Source of the DNA: Baffinella frigidus
Taxonomy: Eukaryota > Cryptophyceae > Cryptomonadales > Baffinellaceae
Direction of reading: 5' to 3'
Length of the DNA: 10,469 nucleotides
NCBI GenBank assembly: GCA_026770585.1
Contig: MU646439.1
Location: 401,795 to 412,263 of the forward strand
Made by a program: the position numbers and the translations under genes. Shown here piece after piece: positions 1 through 6,899 of the stretch (position 1 is its first letter; each line of letters begins with the position of its first letter). The notes below the pieces were generated by a model. It was not told the origin of the DNA. It was given only the letters and a program-made list of their open reading frames with translations, and ran no database searches.

Positions 1-95
<95 letters not shown>
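1..95. repeat. (TA)n microsatellite
   Basis: An uninterrupted TA dinucleotide tract fills the first 95 bases, followed by a short CT-rich run to about 113. It lies inside the intron that follows exon 7 of the leftward gene (donor GTATGG read on the minus strand at 124-119), so that intron continues out of the window. Confidence 0.97.
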
Positions 96-99
<4 letters not shown>

Positions 100-124
100 C
101 GCTCTCTCTCTCTGCCATCCATAC

Positions 125-190
125 CTTGTTCACGAAGGAGAGGCCGTGCTCCTGCATGTACGCGCGCGCAAACCGCACGAACGACTTCGG
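125..190 (-). CDS. Gene A exon 7 (66 nt)
   Basis: Acceptor AAAAACAG|C, donor AACAAG|GTATGG. It reads PKSFVRFARAYMQEHGLSFV then NK. The intron that follows enters the TA microsatellite and leaves the window, so the remaining C-terminal exons are not visible. Confidence 0.8.
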
Positions 191-3100
191 CTGTTTTTAG
201 GGGTTAGGGTTTAGGGCTTAGGGTCTAGGGTTTAGGGTTTCGTTTCCTAAAACAGGGACCCGTTTCCTAAAACCCTAATATATCCCGCGAAAGACCCCCG
301 TGGCACCCCCAAACCCTAAGCCTCACACCATAAACCCCGAACCCCGAGCCCCAACCCATGAAGCCGAAACCCTAAACCCTAAACTTACCTGGGGCAGGAT
401 CGGCGTCGAGTCCATACCCCTCAACCCTAAATCCAGAATCCTAAACCCTAAAACCCTAACCCCTAAAACCCTAACTCCTGCATCCTAAACCCTAAACGCA
501 CCGAGGGCAGGATCGGCGTGTGGCCCATAACCCATAACCCATAACCCTCAAACCCTCAAACCCTAAGCCCTCAAACCCTAACCCCTGCATCCTCAAAGCC
601 CCACCCCTACATCCTCAAACCCTAAACCCTAAACCCTAAACCCTAAACCCATACATCCTAAACCCTAAGATCACCTGGGGCAGGATCGGCGTCGAGTCCA
701 TGACTACGTACTTGAACCTGAGTTTGGGGTTTAGGGTTTAGGGTTTAGGGTTTAGGGTTTGGGGTTTGGGGTTTAGGGTTTAGGGTTTAGGTGTTTTACT
801 TTGGGGTTCAACTTAATTGAGGCTCGAGAGTAATAAAGAAGAAGAAGAAGAAGAAGGTGTGGGTTTAGGACCACAGCGGGACGAGGGCTTGGGGTGAAGG
901 GTGCAGCGTGTAGGGTCAGTTGGCATGATGTTTAGGGTTTGGGGTTGAGGGTGTATTGTTGAGGGTTTGGGGGTTCCGACCGGGGGGGGAGGGTTCCGGG
1001 TTTCGGGTTTCGGGATTCAGGTTTCGGGTTTCGGGTTTCGGGTTTCGGGTGTAGGGTTTGGGGTGTAGGGGTTGGGGGTTTCGGCTTGGGGGGTTAGTTG
1101 GGTGCAGTGTGCAGGGTGTGGGGTGTAGGGTGTAGGGTGTAGGGTTTCGGAATAAACACTGTTCACTCAGGGTGTAGGGTGAATAAACGCACTCATCTCA
1201 GGGGGTTAAGTTTGGGGGTTTGGACCGGAGGGGGGTGAGGTGGCGCATGGAGAGGGTTCCGGGTTTCGGGTTTCGGGTTGAGTAGGGTGTAGGGGTTTAG
1301 GGTTTAGGGTGCAAATGAATGTTCGGGAGTGATACAGAAGAAGGTGCGGGGGGTGGAGGACCGGAGCGGAATGAGGGTTGACGGCGTAGGGTGTAGGGTC
1401 AGGTTCGGCAGGGTTTAGCAGGGTGTAGGGTGTAGGGTGTAGGGTGTAGGGTGTAGGGCGTAGGGACGTAGAGTGTAGGGTGTAGGGTGTAGGACGTAGG
1501 GTGTAGGGTGCAGGGCGTAGGGTGTATGGGTGGAGGACCGGAGGGGGGTGAGGTGGCGCACGGAGAGGGTTCCGGGTTCCGGGTTTCGGGTTTCGGGTTT
1601 CGGGTTTCGGGTTTAGTAGGGTTTAGGGATTTAGGGTTCAGGGTGAGGACCGGAGGGGGATGAGGTGGCGCACGGAGAGGACCAGCCCGAGGTTGAGGAA
1701 GCCCCCCGACATGCAGTGAACCACCTGCCGTAGGGTTTAGGGTTTAGGGCAAAGTTAACAAAACGGTATTGCCGAGACGATCTGGGTCGGCGATTCCCCG
1801 TCCGTGTTGACTTTTGAGAAGTCCGGATTGACTTTTGAGAAGTCCCCCAACCCTCACCCCCCACCCCTGGGTTTCAGGGTGTGGGGTGTAGCCCGAGGTT
1901 GAGGAAGCCCCCCGGCATGCAGTGAACCACCTGTGGGGTCAGGGTTAAGTGTTTGGGGTTAACTGTTTAGGGTTTAGGGTTTAGGGTTTCGGGTTTACGG
2001 TTTACGGTTCAGGGTTCAGGGTGTAGATGCTGAGATTGTCAAACCCCTGTTGGTAAGCTCATTTCCTCTCAACTAATACGAAATGAATATGGGGGTGTAG
2101 GGTTTGGGGATTAGAAAGCCCCCCGACATGCAGTACACCACCTACCGGGTTAGGGTTCAGGGTTTAGGACGGTTGTCATGAATATTCTTAATCATAAAGA
2201 CTATTATTATTTATCATGCACGAGAGTTAACGCTCGAACTTGCTGGCGAGTGGGTGTACACCTCCTCAACGAATACGCTATGTTTATTCGGGGAACCCTA
2301 TTTTTCTTTCAGTTGATTCCAATGAGAATTACTACACGAATGATTTAATATTACTAGTAAGAACGAATTGTGTGGTAATTTTCATTGCCATCAGATGAAA
2401 GAAAAATAGGTTTCCCCGGATAAATGTGGAGGGGGTTGTGGAGGGGGTCAGGAGGAACGCAGCCGAGGTTGAGGAAGCCCCCCCAACATGCAGTGCACTG
2501 CCTGACGTAGGGTTTAGGGTTTGGGGTTTGGGGTTTGGAATTTGGGGGTTTAGGGTTGGGGGGTTGGGGTTTGGGGTTCGCTGTTTAGTGTTTGGTGTTT
2601 GGTGTTTGGGGTGTTGGGTGTTGGGTTGAGGGTGTAGGATTTAGAGGTCAGGGTAAGAGTTGGTTCAGGGTAGTTTAGGGTGCGTTTAGGGTTGTTTGAG
2701 GGTTGTTTGAGGGTTGGTTTAGGGTTGTTTTAGAGTTGGTTTAGGGTTGGTTTAGTGGTTAACGTCGAATTCAGGGCCGAGGAGCTGCCGGAGCTCCTCA
2801 GAGGGCCCATCCCAGAAAACTAGGGTTTATAGTCTAGGGTTTAGGGTGTAGGGTTTGGGGTTTGGGGTGTTGGGTGTTGGGTTTAGGGTGTAGGATTTAG
2901 GGGCCAGGGTAAGAGTTGGTTCAGGGTTGGTTTAGGGTAGTTTAGGGTTGGTTTAGGGTTGGTTTAGGGTTGTTTTAGGGTTGGTTTAGGGGTTACGTCG
3001 TATTCGCGGCCGAGGAGCTGCCGGAGCTCCTCAGAGGGCCTGTCGCCCTTTGCGAACTAGGGTTTATAGTCTAGGCTTCGTATTCTAGGGTTTGAGGTTT

Positions 3101-6100
3101 GGGGTGTTGGGTGTTGGGTTGAGGGTGTAGGATTTAGGGGCCAGGGTAAGGGTTGGTTTAGGGTGGTTGGTTTAGGGTTGGTTTGGGGTTGGTTTAGGGT
3201 GGTTGGTTTAAGGTTGGTTTAGGGTTGGTTTAGGGGTTACGTCGTATTCGCGCCCGAGGAGCTGCCGGAGCTCCTCATCCCCCTTTGCAAACTAGGGTTC
3301 CGGGTGTAGGTTCTGGGGAGTGCACTGCCAGGCCGGAGATTTTGTAAAAAAGTCCATCCACCCACAAAATCTGTCAACTTAGAAACGAGGTACCCGGAGT
3401 GGGTACTTCGAGGATCGATTTTTGCGTTGAGTTGACTAGTACAAAAATTCGCCCTGGCAGTGGAGTGGGGTTGAGGGAGTGCGTCGTATTTGCGGCCCAG
3501 GGGTTGCCGAAGCCCCTCCGAGGGCCCATTCCCAGCAAACTAGGGTTTATAGTCTAGGGTTCAGGGTTTAGGGGTTACGTCCCGGCCGAGGAGTTGCCGG
3601 AGCTCCTCAGAGGGCCCGTCGCCCTTTGCGAATGAGGGTGTAGGGTGTAGGGTGTAGGGTGTAGGGTGTAGGGAGTAGGGCGTAGGGTGTATGGTGTAGG
3701 GTGTATTGTGTAGGGTGTATGGTGTATGGTGTATGGTGTGAAGGGTGTGGGGTGTAAGGTGTAGGGTGTAGGGTGTAGGGTGTAGGGTGTAAGGTGTATG
3801 GTGTATGGTGTATGGTGTATGGTGTATGGTGTATGGTGTACGGTGTGGGGTGCAGGATTTAGGGTTTAGGGAGTACGTCGTATTCCCGGCCGAGGAGTTG
3901 CCGGAGCTCCTCAGAGGGCCCGTCGCCCTTTGCAAACTTGATGTAGGTCTTGTACCAACTGGTTCAGGGTTTCAGGTTCAGGGTTTAGTGTGAAACACAA
4001 ACCCTAAAGGGTTTTATGGTTTTATGGTCTTGTGGGTTCATGATTTTCGGGGTTGAGGGGTTCAGGGGGTAAGAGTTTCGTTGGGGGAGAGGGGGGTTGG
4101 GGTTCAAGGTGGTTTAGGGTTTAGGTTTTAGGGTCTAGGCTTCAGGGTTGAGGGTTGAGGGTTGCGAGTTTCTCATGGGGATAGGAGGATTAGGGTCCAG
4201 GGTGGTTCAGGGTTTAGGGTTTAGGGTTCAGGGTTTAGGGTTTAGGGCTTAGGGTTTAGGATTCAGGGTTTAGGGTTTAGGTTTTGGGGTTTAGGGTTTA
4301 GGGCATAGGTTGTAGGGTTTGGTGTTTGGGGTTTAGGGTTTGGGGTGACACCGCGGGGGTTTCGGGTTTCGGGTTTGGGGTTTGGGGTTTGGGGTTTGGG
4401 GTTTGGGGTTTGGGGTTTAGGGTTTAGGGTTTGGGGTGGCACCCGCGGGGGGTGGCAATCTCCTTGACGATGCTCTCCTGGACCACCACCTCATCGAACC
4501 CCTTGCGCCTGGTCCAGGGTTCGGTATTTAGTGTCTATGGTGTTTGGGGCTTCGGGCGTACGGTTGAGGGTTTAGAGTGGACGGTGTGGAGTGTGAAGTC
4601 GCGCACCCGAACAGTCAAGAGGGTTAGGGTTGAGGGTCCAGGGTTTAGTTTGTGTCGGGGTTCGGGGGCTGCCCCAAACCCCTGAACCCTAACCCCTGAA
4701 CCCTAACCCCTGAACCCTACCCCATGAACGATAAACCCTACCCTCGCCTCTAGAGGTCAAGAAAAATCCAGTACACATTCAGTGGGTGAAAAAAGACCAT
4801 TCTTCCCCGGTTGACTTTACAGGTGATTTTACCGCGGCCGAACATTCTCTCTTCGAACCATGGTTTCTTCCCGAGTTGGGAGCGGTTCTACCAACTCGGG
4901 AAGGACCCATAACTTTGCTCCCATTCTGAATTCTCAAGGCGGGTAGAGAGGTGTTGGCTGCGCCTCGGTGGAATGCACGCCTATTCTCAAGTTGACACTC
5001 TGGGGGTTTGGTACACATATGTCAACTTTGGGGTGAAAAAGAGCCCGTCTCGCCAAATCGGCGAGAGACCAAATCGCCTGGCTGTGTTCATGTTCAGTCC
5101 ACCGAAGTTCTAGCTCTGCTCCACTTGAATCGGGCTCGCCAAAATGGCGAGCCCAAATCGCAACGGTTCGCCAAAAGTTGATAAATTCCCTTGAAAAGGT
5201 AGACTTTTGACGATTTGGGTCGAATAAAAGGACACCGTCGATTTAGTCAACCCGGGTGAAACAGAGCTAGAAGTTGGGTATCTGGGTATTTGTGTATTTG
5301 TGTATTTGGGTTTTTAGGTTTTATTTCTACACGAGAGCGAGGTATTAAATAGCAAATAGGTTTAGGGTTTATGGTTTATGGTTTAGGGTTTAGGTTTGAG
5401 GGTTTAGGTTTTAGGGTTCAGGTTTTAGGGTTTAGGTTTTAGGGTTTAGGGTTTAGGGTCGGGGCTCACTTGTAGATTCGCTTGACCAGCTCTATCTCCT
5501 TTGGCTGCGCGTAGAACCTGCCATCCCGCTCAGGTTAGGGTTCAGGGTTCACAGGGTTCAGGGTTTAGGGTTACGGTTCAGGGTTTGGGGTTCAGGGTTC
5601 AGGGTTCACAGGGTTTGGGGTTTGGGGATTATTAGGGATTAGGGATTAGGGTTTAGGGTTTAGGGTGTAGGGTGTAGGGTTTAGGGTTTAGGGTGTAGGG
5701 TTCACGGTTCAGGAAGCGATCAGGAACTAGCGCGTGGGGGAGGGTGCGCCTGGGAGCTCTCATGCACTATACGTAACGCAACTAGCGGGCCGCCCGCTCG
5801 AAATCGCGGTGCTTCTCCCTGGCCACAAGTGAACGCACTCAGAGGACTGAGCGGACACCGACAGCATAGATCCCGCTGCGAAATGCACACCAATCGGTGG
5901 GTGGGCTTCGCAGGGTACCATGTGAAGATGAGCGCCTTCTTGCCCGCGAACGGACTGGCGGCCGGTTGTGTCGCCGCGGCCGCATCGGCACTCATGGCGG
6001 GGGAGAAGCGCGCGCGGCGGGCGCATGGTTGCCCCAGAGACAAGGGCGCCAGCACGTTTGGCCGCCCGGCTGCCGCAGATGCAAACCGCGAGAGGGACGG

Positions 6101-6202
6101 AGCCTTGGAAAAAGAGACGAGCGCTGGAGTCGAGAAGCCGTCGACCGAAGCGGCCAGGCAGGCCAGCAAGGCGGCGGCCGTCAGGGCCATGGTCGGTGTC
6201 AT
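125..6202 (-). CDS. Gene A: plastid-targeted DUF829/TMEM53-like alpha/beta-hydrolase-fold protein, 7 exons, 3' end outside window
   Basis: Joined exons on the minus strand: 6202-5919, 5517-5470, 4508-4443, 3958-3877, 1724-1651, 717-675, 190-125 (663 nt, 221 codons, no stop). All six introns are GT-AG and each junction restores a sensible codon: W95, K111, G133 and R185 are split, the other two junctions fall between codons. Residues 1-22 form a signal peptide (MALTAAALLACLAASVDG core) followed by FSTP; about 23-82 are Ser/Ala/Arg-rich. The body reads KALIFTWFYAQPKEIELVKR, then YKRKGFDEVVV, then VVHCMSGGFLNLG, then FKYVVMDSTPILPQ. This matches the DUF829/TMEM53 order: a W-containing first strand, Y..KGF..V, a Ser nucleophile elbow (S166 in MSGG) and the DSxP motif (D192). 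The catalytic His is expected downstream, outside the window. The family is annotated mostly as unknown function; a hydrolase role is inference. The start at 6190 has a better Kozak context (ACCATGG) than 6202. Family call fairly confident, plastid targeting probable. Confidence 0.8.
389..415 (-). pseudogene. Truncated copy of exon 6 (3' half) with consensus donor
   Basis: Minus strand reads ATGGACTCGACG through CTGCCCCAG, identical to the last 27 nt of exon 6, then GTAAGT, a perfect donor consensus and stronger than the GTGATC of exon 6 itself. No acceptor or 5' half is present. Confidence 0.85.
503..519 (-). pseudogene. Second, shorter copy of exon 6 3' edge
   Basis: Minus strand CACGCCGATCCTGCCCT matches the exon 6 3' end with one or two changes, followed by CG|GTGCGT. 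It is too short to be functional alone; it is a relic of the same local duplication. Confidence 0.65.
675..717 (-). CDS. Gene A exon 6 (43 nt), DSxP motif
   Basis: Acceptor AACTCAG|G, donor CCCCAG|GTGATC. With the split Arg from exon 5 it reads RFKYVVMDSTPILPQ. The Asp in MDSTP corresponds to the conserved acidic residue of the family's DSxP motif. Only this copy has both ends; two others carry only the donor half. Confidence 0.82.
836..856. repeat. (GAA)n short tract
   Basis: About six GAA units within intron 5. On the transcript strand it reads TTC repeats. Confidence 0.9.
1226..1254 (-). pseudogene. Truncated copy of exon 5 (3' part and donor)
   Basis: Minus strand CTCTCCATGCGCCACCTCA and on to CCTCCG|GTCCAA matches the exon 5 end with one change in the GTGCGC region. 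It stops abruptly where TTCCGGG-type repeat begins. Confidence 0.82.
1539..1567 (-). pseudogene. Truncated copy of exon 5 (3' part and donor)
   Basis: Same structure as the copy at 1226-1254: exon 5 sequence from CTCTCCGTGCGCC to CCTCCG followed by GTCCTCC, then repeat. A third, shorter relic of the same edge is at 1362-1375. Confidence 0.82.
1651..1724 (-). CDS. Gene A exon 5 (74 nt), nucleophile elbow
   Basis: Acceptor CTACGGCAG|GTGG, donor CTCCG|GTCCTC. It reads VVHCMSGGFLNLGLVLSVRH then LIPL. The MSGG turn is the position of the catalytic Ser in this fold. Of several partial copies nearby, this is the only one complete at both ends, which is why it is chosen. Confidence 0.82.
1805..1848. 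repeat. Tandem 22-bp duplication with TTGACTTTTGAGAAGTCC
   Basis: Two adjacent copies of TTGACTTTTGAGAAGTCC with small spacers. Just upstream, CAAAGTTAAC (about 1749-1758) is an imperfect inverted match to GTTGACTTTT, so 1748-1848 may be a decayed terminal-inverted-repeat element. Confidence 0.7.
1890..1930 (-). pseudogene. Truncated copy of exon 5 (5' part and acceptor)
   Basis: Minus strand CACAG|GTGGTTCACTGCATG and on to AACCTCGGGCT is nearly identical to the first 41 nt of exon 5 (GAC to GGC change). It then runs into repeat. Confidence 0.85.
2114..2142 (-). pseudogene. Truncated copy of exon 5 (5' part)
   Basis: Minus strand CGGTAG|GTGGTGTACTGCATG and on to GGGGGGCTTTC. It is more diverged than the copy at 1890-1930, with TAG in place of the CAG acceptor. 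Confidence 0.75.
2283..2424. mobile_element. MITE-like hairpin element, TIR TTTATYCGGGGAA
   Basis: Arms start TTTATTCGGGGAACCC on the left and, read from the right end inward, TTTATCCGGGGAAACC. Both continue CTATTTTTCTTTCA and then more loosely through AATGARAATTACYACAC. About 142 bp, AT-rich unlike its surroundings, with no coding capacity. No clear target duplication could be fixed. This is the MITE form: a short non-autonomous element that needs a transposase from elsewhere. Confidence 0.8.
2461..2502 (-). pseudogene. Truncated copy of exon 5 (5' part), most diverged
   Basis: Minus strand GTCAGGCAGTGCACTGCATG followed by TTGGGGGGGCTTCCTC and AACCTCGGCT. It has an extra G and changes at the acceptor, and is furthest from the authentic exon. 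Confidence 0.75.
2764..3632 (-). repeat. Array of five truncated exon 4 copies (3' part with donor)
   Basis: Copies begin at 2764, 2997, 3241, 3483 and 3579 (lower edges, minus-strand exon ends). Each holds the stretch from about TTTGCAAAGGGCGACGGG to GAATACGAC or a variant. Donors are GTTAAC, GTAACC, GTAACC, GCACTC (lost) and GTAACC. Several are followed by the same tail, AACTAGGGTTTATAGTCTAG on the plus strand. The copies carry deletions and changes (one lacks AGAGGGCC, one lacks GTATT), so they are relics. The intact exon is at 3877-3958. Confidence 0.88.
3323..3462. mobile_element. MITE-like element with TIR CACTGCCAGG, inserted in one exon 4 shadow unit
   Basis: The 140-bp element starts CACTGCCAGGCCGGAGATTTTGTA and ends with the inverted match TACAAAAATTCGCCCTGGCAGTG. 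It is flanked by GAGTG on both sides (3318-3322, 3463-3467), a likely 5-bp target duplication. Inner pairs include GTACCCGGAGTGGGTAC and TGTCAACTTA / TGAGTTGACTA. No coding capacity. The superfamily is unclear: CACTG ends suggest CACTA or hAT types, but 5-bp duplications are not typical of either. Confidence 0.83.
3633..3850. repeat. TGTAGGG and TGTATGG 7-mer arrays
   Basis: Homogeneous runs of GGTGTAG (about 3635-3675, 3755-3795) and GGTGTAT (about 3717-3737, 3796-3840). Their frames translate as TPYTIH-type peptides on the minus strand. These are artefacts of the repeat, not protein. Confidence 0.92.
3877..3958 (-). CDS. Gene A exon 4 (82 nt)
   Basis: Acceptor GAACCAG|T, donor TACGAC|GTACTC. 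It reads WYKTYIKFAKGDGPSEELRQ then LLGREYD. The Gly before W is completed across the junction. Its 3' part is repeated in five degenerate copies in the following intron (2764-3632). Confidence 0.82.
3959..4442. repeat. Gene A intron 3: TTTAGGG / TTTGGGG repeat
   Basis: This 484-bp intron is mostly TTTAGGG and TTTGGGG runs (4205-4340, 4375-4435). At 4340-4361 lies a short copy of the exon 3 end and intron start: minus strand ACCCCCGCG|GTGTCACCCC, against ACCCCCCGCGG|GTGCCACCCC at the true junction. Confidence 0.82.
4443..4508 (-). CDS. Gene A exon 3 (66 nt)
   Basis: Acceptor GGACCAG|G, donor CCGCGG|GTGCCA. It reads RKGFDEVVVQESIVKEIATPR, entered in phase 2 and left in phase 2. A 16-22 bp echo of its donor edge lies downstream in the transcript at 4340-4361. 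Confidence 0.82.
4509..5469. repeat. Gene A intron 2: repeats, inverted repeats and unique sequence
   Basis: The 961-bp intron has CCCTGAACCCTAA repeat at 4672-4740, a unique block (4745-5330) rich in short inverted repeats, then TTTAGGG repeat (5358-5460). Clear stems: TTCCCGAGTTGG / CCAACTCGGGAA (4868-4879, 4891-4902), CAAGTTGACA / TGTCAACTT (4988-4997, 5020-5028), TCTCGCC / GGCGAGA (5048-5066), and GGGCTCGCC / GGCGAGCCC (5132-5154). I see no exon in it. Confidence 0.78.
5108..5272. mobile_element. MITE-like inverted-repeat element, TIR TTCTAGCTCTGYTYCAC
   Basis: The left end TTCTAGCTCTGCTCCAC and the inverted right end TTCTAGCTCTGTTTCAC match at 15 of 17 positions over a 165-bp span. Inner arms also pair (CCCAAATCG..CCAAAAGT against ACTTTTG.CGATTTGGG). 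It contains a perfect GGGCTCGCC palindrome arm pair at 5132-5154. No coding capacity and no evident target duplication. Confidence 0.68.
5470..5517 (-). CDS. Gene A exon 2 (48 nt)
   Basis: The acceptor GGATGGCAG|G and donor CTACAA|GTGAGC bound an exon reading FYAQPKEIELVKRIY. Read past the donor, the next codon would be a TGA stop; splicing to exon 3 instead gives RIYKRKGFDE, the typical helix-turn-strand after the first strand of DUF829 proteins. A CTAAC branch-site candidate lies about 17 nt before the exon. Confidence 0.82.
5518..5918. repeat. Gene A intron 1: TTTAGGG/TTCAGGG repeat plus unique GC-rich part
   Basis: 5530-5715 is degenerate TTTAGGG/TTCAGGG repeat. 5716-5918 is unique and remains open in the exon 1 frame, which makes it look coding. 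The family motif, however, resumes only at 5517, so I treat it as intron. Confidence 0.72.
5919..6202 (-). CDS. Gene A exon 1: bipartite presequence and first beta strand
   Basis: This exon encodes the signal peptide, a predicted cleavage before FSTPALV, the transit-like region, and the start of the mature domain (FAGKKALIFT plus two bases of Trp). The donor is ACATG|GTACCC. Reading through the donor gives a longer open frame to 5720, but only splicing to 5517 continues the family motif as TW-FYAQPKE. The frame is open upstream to at least 6352, so an earlier start cannot be excluded, but that extension lacks a targeting look and would bury the signal peptide. Confidence 0.78.
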
Positions 6203-6899
6203 CTCGAAGATCCCTGCAGTTCTCCACGTCCCGTATTCCTCACGACGATGACGTGACCACCGAGCACCTGCACAGCCTGATGAGGAGATGCTGAGCGCAA
6301 CCTGGCGACCGGAATACGGTCGGTTTTTGGAGCCGTTGATGACTTTTGGCACCTCCTTTTAAAACGGACTTGTAAGACATTAGGGTCCCCGAAGGACCTC
6401 AGCAGGACGGAGGCCCAGGTCATCATCGCCTACAGCCGACAGGGTAGCGCTGTCTCACGCCGGGCACCACATGATATTGGTCTTGGTGCTGCGAGTGAAG
6501 GACAGGCTGGATCCTGGCCAAGTTTCCCAGTAGAGTTTCGAGCCCATGCACCTCAAATTCAGAGGTGGTGTCTCACCAGTCAACCAGCTAGAGAGCGAGC
6601 ATAGAGCGATGTTGAAGCGCAGAGACCATACCCACCCCAACTTCCATCATATACGGCCCAACTTCAGAACGAACAGCGAATCTTCCCCTGCCTGTGCAAC
6701 TGATCTGCCGAGAAAGAACCTTGTTTTGTGTGAGAGAGAAAGTACCTTCTGACCTTGTTCTGTTAATATCACAGAGAAACCCTGCCTGGTGTCCTGACGA
6801 CCTGTCCCGGACTGACCACGACAGCCGAAATCGCTGACGACGCCGACCGACACCACCAGGTTCGGGTGTCTTGTTCGCTGCAGGACCGGGAGACCGGAA
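6203..6899. promoter_or_regulatory. Divergent intergenic spacer with the 5' regions of both genes
   Basis: The only long stretch without telomere-like repeat lies between two divergent starts, so it should hold both promoters and 5' UTRs. Weak candidates only: TTTTAAAA at 6357-6364 and an ATTGG (CCAAT on the minus strand) at 6476-6480. Open frames here run on both strands without family resemblance or codon coherence. Placement is by context, not by a recognised core promoter. Confidence 0.5.

Larger units (their letters stand above)
191..674. repeat. Gene A intron 6: degenerate telomere-like repeat
   Basis: This 484-bp intron consists mostly of CCCTAAA-type repeat on the plus strand (about 255-670), plus a short TTTAGGG run at 200-240 next to the acceptor. 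It is one of only two places in gene A where the main repeat orientation is reversed relative to the transcript; the other is 4675-4740. It also holds two partial copies of the exon 6 donor edge. Confidence 0.85.
718..1650. repeat. Gene A intron 5: TTTAGGG / TTTCGGG / TGTAGGG variant arrays
   Basis: This 933-bp intron is made of runs of 7-mers: TTTAGGG (724-790), TTTCGGG (1003-1050, 1258-1280, 1572-1615) and TGTAGGG (1120-1145, 1385-1515), with a GAA triplet tract at 836-856. Each run is locally homogeneous, so the variants expanded separately. Three partial exon 5 donor-edge copies are embedded (1226-1254, 1362-1375, 1539-1567). Confidence 0.88.
1725..3876. repeat. Gene A intron 4: 2.15 kb of repeats, exon shadows and two hairpin elements
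   Basis: The largest intron of gene A. Going with transcription it holds TGTAGGG/TGTATGG arrays (3633-3850), an array of exon 4 shadows linked by GGTTGGTTTAGGG repeat (2640-3632), MITE-like hairpins (3323-3462, 2283-2424), an AT-rich unique block (2165-2425), three exon 5 acceptor-edge copies, and a 22-bp tandem duplication at 1805-1848. Confidence 0.85.

Noticed and set aside
300-488. 62-codon plus-strand frame with LNPK repeats
   Set aside because: Direct translation of CCCTAAA repeat; no coding signal.
191-800. True chromosome end or terminal telomere
   Set aside because: The repeat is degenerate, in both orientations, and interrupted by exons with conserved splicing; it is interstitial.
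3561-3935. 124-codon minus-strand open frame rich in TPYTIHH
   Set aside because: It is a translation of the GGTGTAG/GGTGTAT 7-mer array. It overlaps real exon 4 in a different reading frame.
2764-3958. CRISPR-like array of repeated units
   Set aside because: Units are truncated exon copies with unequal spacing in a eukaryotic gene; the spacers are repeats, not unique sequences.
5470-5517. TGA after RIYK as the natural end of gene A
   Set aside because: The TGA overlaps a GTGAGC donor, and the next exon completes K and continues the fold motif in frame.
5720-5918. Continuation of the gene A exon 1 frame to a stop at 5720
   Set aside because: The motif continues cleanly only after splicing from 5919 to 5517; the read-through has no family resemblance.
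5829-6294. Several plus-strand open frames opposite gene A exon 1
   Set aside because: Antisense shadows of a GC-rich exon, with low-complexity Arg/Ala content and no motif.
6199-6752. Short open frames on both strands of the spacer
   Set aside because: They overlap each other, lack motifs, and sit between two convincing divergent starts.
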